A stretch of DNA of 64,000 bases from CAWGLW01 sp963823525 (GTDB lineage Bacteria > Pseudomonadota > Gammaproteobacteria > Steroidobacterales > Steroidobacteraceae): the NCBI GenBank assembly GCA_963823525.1, contig CAWGLW010000006.1, positions 1,488,001 through 1,552,000 on the forward strand. Direction: 5' to 3'. Below the pieces are notes generated by a model, which had not been told where the DNA came from, did no database searches, and was given only the letters and a program-made list of their open reading frames with translations. Position 1 is the stretch's first letter. Each line of letters opens with the position of its first letter. Below are positions 53,447 to 62,881 of the stretch, one piece after another. Made by a program: the position numbers and the translations under genes.

Positions 53447-55264
53447 ATGAGCAGGACGCCGGCTCTGCTGGGTGGGTTGATCGCGACGTTGCTGCTCGCC
53501 GGCTGCGATGCCGGCCCGCCCGGCGACGCGCACACCGGAGAGGCGGCTTCACCTCAGGCTGACAGTGCCCAGGCACGCAAACTGCTGGCGCTGGTCGAGG
53601 ACTATTACGACCAGTTCCTCGAACTCAACCCCCTGTTGGCTTCGGAGCAAGGCGATCGTCGTTTTGACGCGAAGCTCGGCGAATATTTCAGCACGCGCTG
53701 GACGGCCGATTCACTTTGGATTGAGCAGCAGGCGCTGGAGCGCCTCGCTTCAATCGATCCAGGGCGCCTTGACGAGGAGGATCTCGTCACCTACGAGATG
53801 TTCGATTACGAGCGCCGCATGGCCATTGAAGGGTTTCGATACCCGAGCGAGTGGCTGCCGATCAATCAGTTTTCGAGCTTGCCGGTCACCCTGGCGATGC
53901 TTGGCTACGGTCGCGGCGTACAACGCTTTGCCAAGGTGGAGGATTACGACAATTTTCTTTCCCGAATGAGCGCTTTCCCGGCCTGGGTGGACGATGCGAT
54001 TGAGAACATGCGCGAAGGGATGGCCCGGGGCGTGATCCAGCCGGGCGTCGTGATCGAGCAGACGATTCCCCAGCTCACGGCCATTGTCGAGGCGCCGCCG
54101 CGGCAGAGTGTCTTCTGGCGACCGATACTGAATTTCCCGGCGGGTGTGCCCATTGCCGATCGTCATCGGCTGATCGACGCTTACCAGAAGGCGCTGGAGG
54201 TTGATGTGTTCCCTGCCTACGTGCGTTTGCGCGACTTTCTTGCCGAAGAATACCTGCCGCGGACTGGCGCCCGGGTCGGCTTGTCGGAATTGCCGAACGG
54301 CGCCTCCTGGTATGCCTATCTGCTGCGCTTGTACACTGGTAGCAATCTCGAGCCCGACGCTGTTCATGCCCTGGGTCTCGCCGAGGTGGCACGGATACGT
54401 CTTGCGCTGGAAGCCGTTGCACGCGAGCAGGGGCACGCCGGGGATTTGAACAGCTTTCTCAGTACGCTGCGCTCGGATCGGCAGCTTCATTTCGACGATC
54501 CCGACGCAATGTTGCAGGCGTATCGTCAGGTCGGCCGGCGCGTCGATGCAGCCCTCCAACTGCTGTTCTCGCGTACGCCGGAATCGGGCTTGGAGATTCG
54601 AGCAGTCGAGTCATACCGCGAGAAAACCGCGGCCGCAGCGTCTTACCAGGCACCGAGCGCAAACGGAGACCGGCCGGGCGTCTTTTACGTCAATACCTAC
54701 GACATCGCCTCGAGGCCGCGATACATTATGGATGCGCTGTATCTCAACGAAGCCGTGCCGGGCATGCATTTCCAACGCGCGTTGGCACAGGAATCAGCCG
54801 ACCTGCCGAGGATCCGGCGTTTCGGACGCGACACCGCCTACTCGGACGGTTGGGCGTCGTATGCCGAAACCCTGGGTCCGGACCTCGGGCTCTACGGCGA
54901 TACATACAGCCGGCTGGGCGCCCTGTCGATGGAAATCTGGCGTGCTGCCCGTCTCGTCGTCGATACCGGGCTCCACTCCCGAAGCTGGTCAAGGGAACAG
55001 GCGATGGACTACCTGCGGGCGAATACGCTGCTCGGCGAGGCCGATGTAGCGACCGAGGTCGACCGGTACATCGCCTGGCCCGGCCGTGCGCTGGCCTGCA
55101 GGGTCGGTGAGTTGAAGATACTGGAGTTGCGCCAGCGCGCAGCGCAGCGCCTCGGCCGTGGCTTCGATATACGTGAATTTCATTCGCAGATGCTCAGTGG
55201 CGGCGCCCTGCCGCTGCCCGTGCTCGAGCGCCGCTTTGATCGCTGGTTGACGGCGCAGGAGTGA
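53447..55264 (+). CDS. DUF885 family lipoprotein, paralogue lacking the HExxPGHH motif
   Basis: The 605-residue protein has a lipobox (LLAGC, Cys20) and aligns along its whole length with the upstream paralogue, including SFY-like GVFYVNTYD and RHV-like regions. The metal motif reads NEAVPGMH at residues 434-441 where the first copy has HEASPGHH, and SDGWASYAE replaces VEGWALYAE. Two histidines and the downstream glutamate are therefore lost, while the frame and fold-defining parts remain. It looks like a pseudoenzyme kept for a regulatory or binding role, perhaps as partner of the first copy. Confidence 0.85.
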   Translation: MSRTPALLGGLIATLLLAGCDAGPPGDAHTGEAASPQADSAQARKLLALVEDYYDQFLELNPLLASEQGDRRFDAKLGEYFSTRWTADSLWIEQQALERLASIDPGRLDEEDLVTYEMFDYERRMAIEGFRYPSEWLPINQFSSLPVTLAMLGYGRGVQRFAKVEDYDNFLSRMSAFPAWVDDAIENMREGMARGVIQPGVVIEQTIPQLTAIVEAPPRQSVFWRPILNFPAGVPIADRHRLIDAYQKALEVDVFPAYVRLRDFLAEEYLPRTGARVGLSELPNGASWYAYLLRLYTGSNLEPDAVHALGLAEVARIRLALEAVAREQGHAGDLNSFLSTLRSDRQLHFDDPDAMLQAYRQVGRRVDAALQLLFSRTPESGLEIRAVESYREKTAAAASYQAPSANGDRPGVFYVNTYDIASRPRYIMDALYLNEAVPGMHFQRALAQESADLPRIRRFGRDTAYSDGWASYAETLGPDLGLYGDTYSRLGALSMEIWRAARLVVDTGLHSRSWSREQAMDYLRANTLLGEADVATEVDRYIAWPGRALACRVGELKILELRQRAAQRLGRGFDIREFHSQMLSGGALPLPVLERRFDRWLTAQE

Positions 55265-55460
55265 CCGCTTCGAATCGGGGTCGCCAATGTAATCAGGACA
55301 GGTTCCCGGGCTCGGTGTGGGTTCCCCAGTCCGGGACGATAAGGCCTCGCTCTTCTCAATCGTGGTTTGTCACAGCGCGCTTCGACGAACTCCTTATGGT
55401 GGTCTTAAGCCCGGGCTGGCAACCTTCGGGTGTTTTCAGAATGAGTCTGAGGAGCAGGCG

Positions 55461-56510
55461 TTGTTGAGAATCCTGCTGGCGCTGACCGCCTGGCTGTTCT
55501 CCGTTGCGGTCGTTGCAGACGGGGTGAATATTGCTGTGTCCGCAGAGCAGCGGGCCGCACTTGGAATCGAGACGGCCGAAGTCGCGTCGGTCGCTGAGGC
55601 ACCCATGGCGGCACTCCCGGCTACCGTAAAACTGCCCGGTGACAGCACTCGTGCAGTCGTCGTGCCGCTTGGCGGCACCGTGATCCAGTTACCCGCGCAG
55701 CAGGGGAAGATCGTGACACGCGGGGAGCCGCTGCTGCAGGTGCGCAGCAGGGACTACCTCGAAGTCGCCGCAGACCTTGCCGTCGCGCAGGCCGAACTGA
55801 CCAGCCTGAGCGCGCAGGTCGATCGGGATCGCAAACTCGTGGCCGAGGGCATTGCCCCGGCGCGTCGCCGCATCGAGAGCGAGGCACTGTTACGCGCAGC
55901 ACAGGCGCGAAGCAGCAGTTATCAATCCTTGTTGACGCTCGTCCGGCCGGTGGCTAATGCGCCCGGCGAATACCAGTTGCTTGCGCCGGGCGACGGCGTG
56001 CTGATCGAGGCTGGCCTTGCGCCCGGTGACAGCGTCACAGGGGAAAGCGTTGCTTTCTTTATTCTGGACTCCGAAAAGGTCTGGCTGGAGGCCCAGGTTC
56101 CCGAGCGACTCATCGAGCGCATCAGCGCGGGCTATCGCGCAGAGGCCGGCGATCCGCCACGCTCCGGTCGGGTGCTGTCCATCGGCCGGGTAATTGATCC
56201 GCACACGCGCAGTGCGCTGTTGCGAGCCGAACTGCCGGCCGGCCCCGGACTGCGACCCGGGCAATCCACCGAAATGATCGTCTTCGGCCCGGTTGCCCCT
56301 GGAACGGTGCTTGTTCCAGCAAGGGCCCTGGTGCGGCTTGATGGTCAGGACACGGTATTCCGCGCCACCGAAAGCGGCTTCGTCGCGGTCCCGGTCAAGA
56401 GTGGTCTGCGCACCCCGAACGGGGTCGCGGTCACCGGCGACGGCCTCGCCGGTGCCCGGATCGCCGTAGCCGGACTCAGCGCACTGAAGGCGCTGGCGCA
56501 GGGTAGCTAG
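55461..56510 (+). CDS. Heavy-metal efflux RND periplasmic adaptor (CusB/CzcB type)
   Basis: The 349-residue membrane fusion protein has a signal peptide (LLRILLALTAWLFSVAVVADG). A barrel-sandwich domain follows (GGTVIQLPAQQGKIVTRGEPLLQVRS), then a short coiled-coil hairpin and the beta-barrel/MP domain (VWLEAQVPERLIERI, then LRPGQSTEMIVFG). The preferred start is TTG 55461, six bases after GGAG. The open frame before it has no conserved character. It is the first gene of a four-gene efflux operon and links the pump to the TolC-like channel. Confidence 0.85.
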   Translation: MLRILLALTAWLFSVAVVADGVNIAVSAEQRAALGIETAEVASVAEAPMAALPATVKLPGDSTRAVVVPLGGTVIQLPAQQGKIVTRGEPLLQVRSRDYLEVAADLAVAQAELTSLSAQVDRDRKLVAEGIAPARRRIESEALLRAAQARSSSYQSLLTLVRPVANAPGEYQLLAPGDGVLIEAGLAPGDSVTGESVAFFILDSEKVWLEAQVPERLIERISAGYRAEAGDPPRSGRVLSIGRVIDPHTRSALLRAELPAGPGLRPGQSTEMIVFGPVAPGTVLVPARALVRLDGQDTVFRATESGFVAVPVKSGLRTPNGVAVTGDGLAGARIAVAGLSALKALAQGS

Positions 56511-56515
56511 CCGTC

Positions 56516-59500
56516 ATGCTCAAGCGCGCAGTGGAGTTCGCGCTGTCGCAGCGCCTTCTCGTTCTGTTGCTGATCGGGCTGATCGCAGTCGCCGGCATCC
56601 AGGCGTTTCGTCATTTACCGATCGATGCGTTTCCCGACATCTCACCGACGCAGGTGAAGCTGATACTCAAGGTTCCCGGAATGACGCCCGAGGAAGTCGA
56701 GGCCCGGGTACTGATACCTCTGGAGTACGAATTGCTCGGGATTCCGCGGCAGAGCGTGCTGCGCTCTGCTGCAAAATATGCAATAGCCGACGTCACGATC
56801 GACTTCGAGGAGGGCACGGACATCTACTGGGCCCGCCAGCAGGTGGCCGAGCGATTTGGCAACGTGGCCGCAGATCTGCCAGAAGGTGCTGTCGGAGGCC
56901 TGGCGCCGATAGCAACCCCGCTGTCGGACCTCTTCATGTTCACGATTGAGGGCGGCGGCCTGTCGCTGGAGGAGCGGCGGACGTTGCTCGACTGGGTGAT
57001 CCGCCCGGCTTTGCGGACGCTGCCGGGTGTTGCCGATGTCAATTCCCTCGGTGGACGGGTCCGGACCTTCGAAGTCGTGCCGGATCGCGGCGCGATGGCG
57101 GCGGCCGGCGTGACGCTGGAGGACCTGGATACCGCGATTCTCCGTAACAACGGCAACGACGGCGCAGGGCGGCTAGACAGCGGCGAGGAAGCCCTGGTCG
57201 TTCGCGCGGTTGGTGCGGTCAGCACGCTGGAGGATCTCGCCGCGGTCGTCGTGAGGTCAGGCCCGGAAGGTGTCGTGAGGATTGACGATATCGCAACGGT
57301 GCGCGATGGCACGCTGACGCGTTACGGTGCGGTGACCAAAGATGGCGAGGGCGAGGCTGTCGAGGGACTGGTGATCGGGCTGCGCGGCGCTGATGCAAGC
57401 CAGGTCGTCGCGCGGGTCAAGGCCCGTCTGGCAGAACTCGAGCCAAGCCTTCCGCGGGGTGTGCGGCTCGAGGTCTTCTACGATCGCAGCGAACTGATCG
57501 ATCAAGCCGTTGGTACGGTAACGCGGGCGCTGGTCGAGGCTGCAGTCATCGTCGTCCTGCTCCTGCTCGTCTTCCTGGGCGAGGTCCGCGCCGCGCTGGT
57601 CGTTGCCACAACCCTGCCGCTATCCGCGTTGCTGACGTTCATGATGATGAATGCAACCGGCTTGTCCGCGAACCTGATGAGCCTCGGTGGGCTGGCCATC
57701 GCGATAGGCATGCTGGTCGACGCGGCCGTCGTCGTCGTTGAGAACACCGTCAGCCGCCTTCAGGATACGCGCGGCGACCTGCCGAAACTGCACGTCGTCT
57801 ACCGTGCCGTCGCCGAAGTGGCACAGCCGGTAGCTGCGGGGATCCTGATCATCTGCCTCGTCTTTCTGCCGTTGCTGACGCTGCAGGGACTCGAGGGGAA
57901 GCTTTTCTCCCCCGTTGCCCTGACCATCATTTATGCGCTGAGTGCCTCGCTTTTGCTGGCATTGAGCGTGGTACCGGTTATCGCCTCTTTTGTGCTGAAG
58001 GCGGGTCCGCACCAGGAGCCGCGCCTGATGCGCGCGCTGACGCCGATGTACGGGCGCTCACTCGACTGGGCGCTCGAGCATCCGCGAACCGTCGCAGCCG
58101 GCGCGGCGCTTGCGATTGCGCTGGCGGGACTGGCCTATCTCGGTATTGGCAAGACCTTCATGCCGACGATGGACGAAGGCGATCTGCTGGTACAGACGGA
58201 GAAGCTGCCATCGATCAACCTCGAGAGCAGCGTTGCGGCGGACCTCGCTCTGCAGCAGGCATTGCTGGCGGAGATTCCGGAAGTGAACCATGCGATCGCG
58301 CGAGTCGGCTCCGACGAACTCGGATTCGATCCGATGGGGCTCAATGAAACCGACATGTTCCTCGTGCTCTCGCCGAAGGACGAATGGCAGGTTCCGGATA
58401 AAGAAGACCTGATGAACCGCATGCGCGCGGTGCTGGACCGGTTTGCCGGTACCGCGTATGCCTTCACGCAGCCCATCGAAATGCGGGTCTCGGAAATGCT
58501 GACCGGGGCACGGGGCGATCTTGCGGTGAAAATATTCGGCCCTGACCTCGAGCATTTGGGCGAACTCGCCGCAGGGGTAGAAGCCATCCTCTCGGAAGTC
58601 GACGGTGCCGAGGATGTCTATACGCTGACAAACTCTGGCGTGCAGTACCTCGAACTGCACATCGACCGCCTGGCGGCGGGGCGCGCAGGCTTTGACGTGA
58701 GCGGCCTGCAAGCGGAATTGCGAGCGCAGATCGAGGGTCGGAATGCCGGTGTCGTCCTCGACAGCGGGCGCCGAATCCCGTTGATCGTACGCGGTGAAGA
58801 GCGTCTGCGTTCCTTGCCGGAACGCTTCGCCGACCTGCAGATCGCAGCCCCGGCCGGTGGCACGGTACGAGTCGGCGATCTGGCGACTGTTCGCATGGTG
58901 GAGGGACCGGTCAAGGTCAATCGGGAAAATGCGTCCCGCTTTGCGCTCGTTCAGGCGAACGTGGCCGGCCGTGATCTCGTCGGCTACGTTGCCGAGGCGC
59001 AGTCGCGCGTGGCGGAAGAGTTGCCGCTGCCACCGGGGTATCGAATCGGCTGGGGTGGCCAGTTCGAGAATCAGCAGCGCGCCGCCGCAAGGCTGGCGCT
59101 CGTCGTTCCCGTTGCGCTGGGCCTGATCTTTCTCGTGCTCTTCAGTACCTTCGGCAACGTGCGGCAGGCGCTCCTGGTGCTGGCCAACGTACCCTTTGCA
59201 CTGGTCGGTGGCGTGCTCGGCCTGTGGGTCACAAACGAATACCTGTCCGTGCCGGCCTCGGTGGGTTTTATTGCCCTGTTAGGCATTGCGGTGCTCAATG
59301 CCCTCGTGATGGTGAGTCACTTCAATCAGCTGGTCGACAGTGGTCAGCCGCTGGGGCAGGCAGTCCGTGAAGGTGCGCGGCGACGGCTGCGTCCCGTCCT
59401 GATGACCGCGAGTATTACGGCGTTCGGTCTGGTGCCGTTACTGTTCGCGTCCGGGCCCGGCTCGGAAATACAACGTCCGCTGGCCATCGTCGTCATCGGA

Positions 59501-59596
59501 GGGTTGATCACCTCGACCGCGCTCACACTGCTGATGCTTCCGTTGATGTACTACCGCTTCGGCAGCGTCACACCAGAAGCAGGTTCCCGGGCATGA
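56516..59596 (+). CDS. Heavy-metal efflux RND pump, CusA/CzcA family
   Basis: The 1026-residue inner membrane proton antiporter is a complete HME-type RND protein. FRHLPIDAFPDISPTQVKLI and VYWARQQVAERF-type IYWARQQVAERF are family blocks. The proton relay in the fourth helix reads SLGGLAIAIGMLVDAAVVVVENTV, the CusA-like form with one aspartate and a glutamate, not the CzcA form DFG...D. It expels a metal ion from the periplasm or cytoplasm. Copper/silver is suggested by the relay, but the metal is not determined. It starts five bases after the adaptor stop, and its end overlaps the DUF3240 gene (ATGA). Confidence 0.92.
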   Translation: MLKRAVEFALSQRLLVLLLIGLIAVAGIQAFRHLPIDAFPDISPTQVKLILKVPGMTPEEVEARVLIPLEYELLGIPRQSVLRSAAKYAIADVTIDFEEGTDIYWARQQVAERFGNVAADLPEGAVGGLAPIATPLSDLFMFTIEGGGLSLEERRTLLDWVIRPALRTLPGVADVNSLGGRVRTFEVVPDRGAMAAAGVTLEDLDTAILRNNGNDGAGRLDSGEEALVVRAVGAVSTLEDLAAVVVRSGPEGVVRIDDIATVRDGTLTRYGAVTKDGEGEAVEGLVIGLRGADASQVVARVKARLAELEPSLPRGVRLEVFYDRSELIDQAVGTVTRALVEAAVIVVLLLLVFLGEVRAALVVATTLPLSALLTFMMMNATGLSANLMSLGGLAIAIGMLVDAAVVVVENTVSRLQDTRGDLPKLHVVYRAVAEVAQPVAAGILIICLVFLPLLTLQGLEGKLFSPVALTIIYALSASLLLALSVVPVIASFVLKAGPHQEPRLMRALTPMYGRSLDWALEHPRTVAAGAALAIALAGLAYLGIGKTFMPTMDEGDLLVQTEKLPSINLESSVAADLALQQALLAEIPEVNHAIARVGSDELGFDPMGLNETDMFLVLSPKDEWQVPDKEDLMNRMRAVLDRFAGTAYAFTQPIEMRVSEMLTGARGDLAVKIFGPDLEHLGELAAGVEAILSEVDGAEDVYTLTNSGVQYLELHIDRLAAGRAGFDVSGLQAELRAQIEGRNAGVVLDSGRRIPLIVRGEERLRSLPERFADLQIAAPAGGTVRVGDLATVRMVEGPVKVNRENASRFALVQANVAGRDLVGYVAEAQSRVAEELPLPPGYRIGWGGQFENQQRAAARLALVVPVALGLIFLVLFSTFGNVRQALLVLANVPFALVGGVLGLWVTNEYLSVPASVGFIALLGIAVLNALVMVSHFNQLVDSGQPLGQAVREGARRRLRPVLMTASITAFGLVPLLFASGPGSEIQRPLAIVVIGGLITSTALTLLMLPLMYYRFGSVTPEAGSRA

Positions 59597-59907
59597 CTCC
59601 TCAACGCTGCAAGCTGACCGTTGCGTTTCCACCGGAGCTCGAGGACGACATCGTAGAGACGCTGCTCGACCTGCCAGAGGATGTCGGCGGGTTCACGATT
59701 GTATCGGCAGAGGGTCATGGCCATGGGTTCGCGCGTGCGTCGGTGCGCGAGCGTGTCAGGGGCAGGGTGGCCCGAAGGCTGGTCTATGTGATCCTCGACC
59801 AGGATCGGCTGCCGCGCGTACTCGAACACTTGCGCGCCGTCGCGAATCACCCGGCGGTCGCTTACTGGGTCGAGCCGGTTCTTCAGTTCGGGAGGCTGTC
59901 CTCGTGA
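59593..59907 (+). CDS. DUF3240 family protein
   Basis: The 104-residue protein matches DUF3240 (KLTVAFPPELEDDIVETLLDL, GGFTIVSAEGHGHGFA, YWVEPVLQFG). The family is small, soluble, ferredoxin-fold or PII-like in appearance, and found mainly inside heavy-metal RND operons. The histidine stretch in GHGHG might touch metal. Its function is unknown; a role as a metal-responsive modulator of the pump is inference. It overlaps both neighbours by four bases, so it must be made with them. Confidence 0.85.
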   Translation: MTPQRCKLTVAFPPELEDDIVETLLDLPEDVGGFTIVSAEGHGHGFARASVRERVRGRVARRLVYVILDQDRLPRVLEHLRAVANHPAVAYWVEPVLQFGRLSS

Positions 59908-61163
59908 GGCTATTGCCGCGTGGCCTGCTCTGCGTGATCTTCGCGACGTTTGCGGTGGTGTCTGTCGCCGAGCCCGACATCGAGCCGCTGCCGCCATCGG
60001 GCGAAGCGTTGGCCGCGATTGACGAGCGACCGGCAGTTCACGAAGCGCTCGCGATGCAGGTGGCTGCAGAATCGCGGGCGCGCGCACTCGGTGTTGGCCC
60101 GCATGAGTTTACGCTGGGCGGAGGCTGGCACGAGCGTCGGGTCGAAAGCGAAGGCGACTACAACGAATGGGAAGCCTTTGTCACCCGCGGCGTGCGCTTA
60201 CCCGGAAAGGCCGGGATTGACCGGAGTCTCGGCGAAGTCGAGATGGAGGCCGCGGAAAACGGGCTGGCGGACGCCAGGCACGTCGAAGCACGACGACTGC
60301 TCGCGGCGTGGTTTGCCTGGCTGACGACCGGAGCTGAAGCGAAGCGCGATGCTGAATTGGCGAAGATGCTCAAACGAACAGTCGTCGCCGCGCGCCGGCA
60401 AGCCGAGCTCGGCGAGATATCGACAATGGAACTGGAACTCGCTGAGGCCGAGGCCGCCAGGGCAACGGCGGCGGCCACACGCAGTGCCGTTTCAGCCGGA
60501 CAGGCCAGGCGTGCGCTGCTGGTTGCCTTTCCGGCGCTGTCGGTTCCGGGGCATCCGCCAGAGGCGCCCGCGCCGGTCGCCCCCGAACGACCCCTGGTCG
60601 ACTGGCCTGCCGTCATTCTTGAGCGCAGCCACGAAATCCGCCTCGCAGAACTGGACGAGCAGCGTGCACGGCTCACGGCTGAGCGGGCCTCCAAAGATCG
60701 GTGGCCCGACCCCACCGTCGGTTTACGCGTCCTCGATGAGCGCGGCGGTGCAGAGGAGGCGCTGGGCGTCATCGTTTCGATGCCGCTGCCTGGCCGCTAT
60801 CGCTCCGCGCTCGCCGCCGAGAGTCGCCAGAAGGCCGCGGCGGCCCTCGCGCGTGTCGAGACGATGCGCCGTGAGGTAGTCGAAACCGCGGACCAGGACG
60901 TCGCCGAAGCACAGGCTGCGTTGACGGCGTGGCCGAGCAGCGAGGAGGCCGCCCGCCAGGCCGCCCGCTACCTCGAGAAAGCCCAGCGAGCTTTTGAACT
61001 GGGCGAAATCGGTCTGCCTGCCCTGCTGATTTCCGTGATCAGCGCGTCAGAGACCATTCACGAGGAGCGAATGGCTCGACTCGGTGCTCAGGAGGCGCTT
61101 GCGAGGCTGCGCATCGACGCGCACGAACTCTGGGCACCCGAGCACGAGCATCACGATCACTGA
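59904..61163 (+). CDS. TolC-family outer membrane efflux channel
   Basis: The 419-residue protein has a signal peptide (ending VVSVAEP) and the long amphipathic helices of TolC/CusC channels (DARHVEARRLLAAWFAWLTTGAEAKRDAELAKML, then EISTMELELAEAEAARATAAATR, both read in pieces). The C-terminus is HEHHDH, a likely metal-binding tail. It starts at GTG 59904 overlapping the DUF3240 stop. It completes the tripartite efflux system as the outer membrane exit duct. Confidence 0.87.
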   Translation: MRLLPRGLLCVIFATFAVVSVAEPDIEPLPPSGEALAAIDERPAVHEALAMQVAAESRARALGVGPHEFTLGGGWHERRVESEGDYNEWEAFVTRGVRLPGKAGIDRSLGEVEMEAAENGLADARHVEARRLLAAWFAWLTTGAEAKRDAELAKMLKRTVVAARRQAELGEISTMELELAEAEAARATAAATRSAVSAGQARRALLVAFPALSVPGHPPEAPAPVAPERPLVDWPAVILERSHEIRLAELDEQRARLTAERASKDRWPDPTVGLRVLDERGGAEEALGVIVSMPLPGRYRSALAAESRQKAAAALARVETMRREVVETADQDVAEAQAALTAWPSSEEAARQAARYLEKAQRAFELGEIGLPALLISVISASETIHEERMARLGAQEALARLRIDAHELWAPEHEHHDH

Positions 61164-61221
61164 TGGCCATGGTTTCCGGGCTGGCCGGAATTACGGTGCT
61201 TAGACCGGTCGCCTCGCTCAG

Positions 61222-61638
61222 TTACCGAGCGCTGCCATGCTCGAGCGTGTCGATGCGCTCGAGCTTTTCGGCAACAAAGCGAAGCTTGCGTTTGAATTTC
61301 TGCGGACCGAGATCGTAGATCAGGGTGTCTACCGGCACTTCTTCGCTGCCGGGAAAGGAGTATTCGCGACCGCCGCGTTCAAACCTTGGCTGTCGGATTA
61401 TCCAGGTCCGGCTGCGCTCGGCTGGTTCGCCGCAGCGCCGAAGGATCTCCTCGAGCCGATCGCCCTCGTGCAGCAACCGGCTGCCACAGCGCATCGTGTC
61501 GGCCACGCTTGTCACCGGGAGCAGGAGCGCGACTGCCAGCACGATTGGCAGTGCCGCTGCGCGCCCGGCCGCCCGACTCCGGGTCCTCACGGCCACACCA
61601 GCTCGCCCCTGTGCGTATCCGTCGTCAGACTGCCGCAC
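61222..61638 (-). CDS. DUF2845 family secreted protein (copy 1)
   Basis: The 138-residue protein has a hydrophobic export signal (AAALPIVLAVALLLPVTSVA). A short DUF2845 domain follows: MRCGSRLLHEGDRLEEILRRCGEPAERS, then VPVDTLIYDLGPQKFKRKLRFVAEKLERID. The paired cysteines may form a disulfide in the periplasm. The exact start is unsure; the GTG at 61638 precedes a basic stretch, and a later GTG (61590) is also possible. It lies directly after its paralogue on the same strand, six bases away. Function is unknown. Confidence 0.75.
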   Translation of the reverse strand: MRQSDDGYAQGRAGVAVRTRSRAAGRAAALPIVLAVALLLPVTSVADTMRCGSRLLHEGDRLEEILRRCGEPAERSRTWIIRQPRFERGGREYSFPGSEEVPVDTLIYDLGPQKFKRKLRFVAEKLERIDTLEHGSAR

Positions 61639-61644
61639 GCGGAG

Positions 61645-62013
61645 TCAATACCCGTGCCCGTCGGTCTCGATGTTGACCAGTTCGTCGCCGACGAAACGCA
61701 GCTTGCGCAGCAACTTGTTGCGGCCGAAATTGTAAGTCCAGGTTTCGACAGGCACGTCGATCCACGAGGGGCCGAAATAATTGTAGTCATAAGGCCCGTA
61801 GGTATAGTTTGGCCGGCTCAGTACGCCTTCGAAACTGACGGCGCTCGGTTCGCCACAGAACGTGCGCACCTTGTCTTTGCCGTCGCCAACCCGCGCGAGC
61901 CGGCTGCCGCAGCGCATGGAATCGACCGCAAGTGCGATGCCCGGCGTGGCTGCCAGAAGGGCGGTTGCGACCAGCGCGCTGCCGAATTTATGGGTAAACA
62001 TGCCACTAAGCAT
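61645..62013 (-). CDS. DUF2845 family secreted protein (copy 2)
   Basis: The 122-residue protein has a signal peptide (ending GIALAVD) and a DUF2845 domain with MRCGSRLARVGDGKDKVRTFCGEP and VPVETWTYNFGRNKLLRKLRFVGDELVNIE. It is clearly related to copy 1. A second possible ATG lies at 62001. The pair is separated from the PEP-CTERM gene by a strong terminator, so they have their own promoter. Function is unknown. Confidence 0.8.
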   Translation of the reverse strand: MLSGMFTHKFGSALVATALLAATPGIALAVDSMRCGSRLARVGDGKDKVRTFCGEPSAVSFEGVLSRPNYTYGPYDYNYFGPSWIDVPVETWTYNFGRNKLLRKLRFVGDELVNIETDGHGY

Positions 62014-62066
62014 ATACCGCCGATCGCCACGGGTCCTGTGCCGACGCTACCCCCCCCGACACACAC

Positions 62067-62101
62067 AAAAAAAGGTCCCGCGGCGAAACCGCGGGACCTT
62101 T
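62067..62101 (-). terminator. Strong rho-independent terminator of the PEP-CTERM gene
   Basis: AAAGGTCCCGCGG-cgaaa-CCGCGGGACCTTT is a perfect 13-bp stem with a 5-nt loop (62071-62101). An A-run at 62067-62073 becomes a T-tract on the minus strand. It ends the PEP-CTERM transcript 26 bases after its stop codon. Confidence 0.93.
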
Positions 62102-62126
62102 CCCTTCCCAGGTTGGCGAATAAGGG

Positions 62127-62804
62127 TCAGCCAGCCTTCCTCCGGCGAGCCATGCCAAGACCGGCGAGGCCAAGACCTAAGAGCGCCAGCGTGCCTGGCT
62201 CGGGAACCTTTGGCGGATTGCAGGCGGGGTCATTCGGGCTGCATTCGCTTTCCTGATACCGACCGTACAGCGACATATGCGAAATTGCGTTGCCCGGAGG
62301 GGGCGGGTTGATGTGCGCGATGTTCCATGTTCCCGCCAGGAATCCGTTAACGACCAAACCATCGAGCAGGAAGTACGCGCCATCACGGCCCGGCTTGATG
62401 TAGAGAAGGAACGTATTGAAGCCCAGGGTCGAGTACTGCGCGACATCAATCGAGAACGTGCCGTTCAACTGACTGCCCGGATCGATGATGCCGCCGCTGA
62501 ACCAGTTCTCCAGCGCGCCCGCGATCGTATTGTTCTCGTTGTCGAGTAAGGTATCGCCGCTACGGTTGTCTTTGTCCAGGTAGGTCCAGTCGTAGGGTCC
62601 AAGGTTGCCGGGGTTGAACACCAGGGCGTCCTCGTTGACTTGCTGGTCATTCTGACCCGGCGTTACAGCGCAGGCGCTTGCCGAATTCACGGTGACGGCG
62701 TTCTGGCCGGTGATACACGTTAAGGCGGCGGCCGACGCCGATCCGCTCAATGCCATTAAGCCAATACTGGCTAAGGCTCCTAGTGTGGTTCTGATGTTTC
62801 GCAT
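62127..62804 (-). CDS. PEP-CTERM sorting domain protein
   Basis: The 225-residue protein has a signal peptide (LALSGSASA-like MALSGSASA-A) and a C-terminal PEP-CTERM tail: VPEPGT, a hydrophobic helix (LALLGLGLAGLGMA) and RRRKAG. The tail is recognised and cut by an exosortase encoded elsewhere, which releases the protein to the surface or matrix. The middle is a beta-rich domain with few cysteines and contains no named enzymatic motif. AGGAGAG precedes the ATG. It has a sigma-54 promoter and a strong terminator, so it is a single-gene unit. Confidence 0.92.
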   Translation of the reverse strand: MRNIRTTLGALASIGLMALSGSASAAALTCITGQNAVTVNSASACAVTPGQNDQQVNEDALVFNPGNLGPYDWTYLDKDNRSGDTLLDNENNTIAGALENWFSGGIIDPGSQLNGTFSIDVAQYSTLGFNTFLLYIKPGRDGAYFLLDGLVVNGFLAGTWNIAHINPPPPGNAISHMSLYGRYQESECSPNDPACNPPKVPEPGTLALLGLGLAGLGMARRRKAG

Positions 62805-62881
62805 GGCTCTCTCCTGTACCGATAACTCGATGATCCGGGTGACTAGCGACCGGGATAACGCCGGTTCGTGTAACTGGAACG

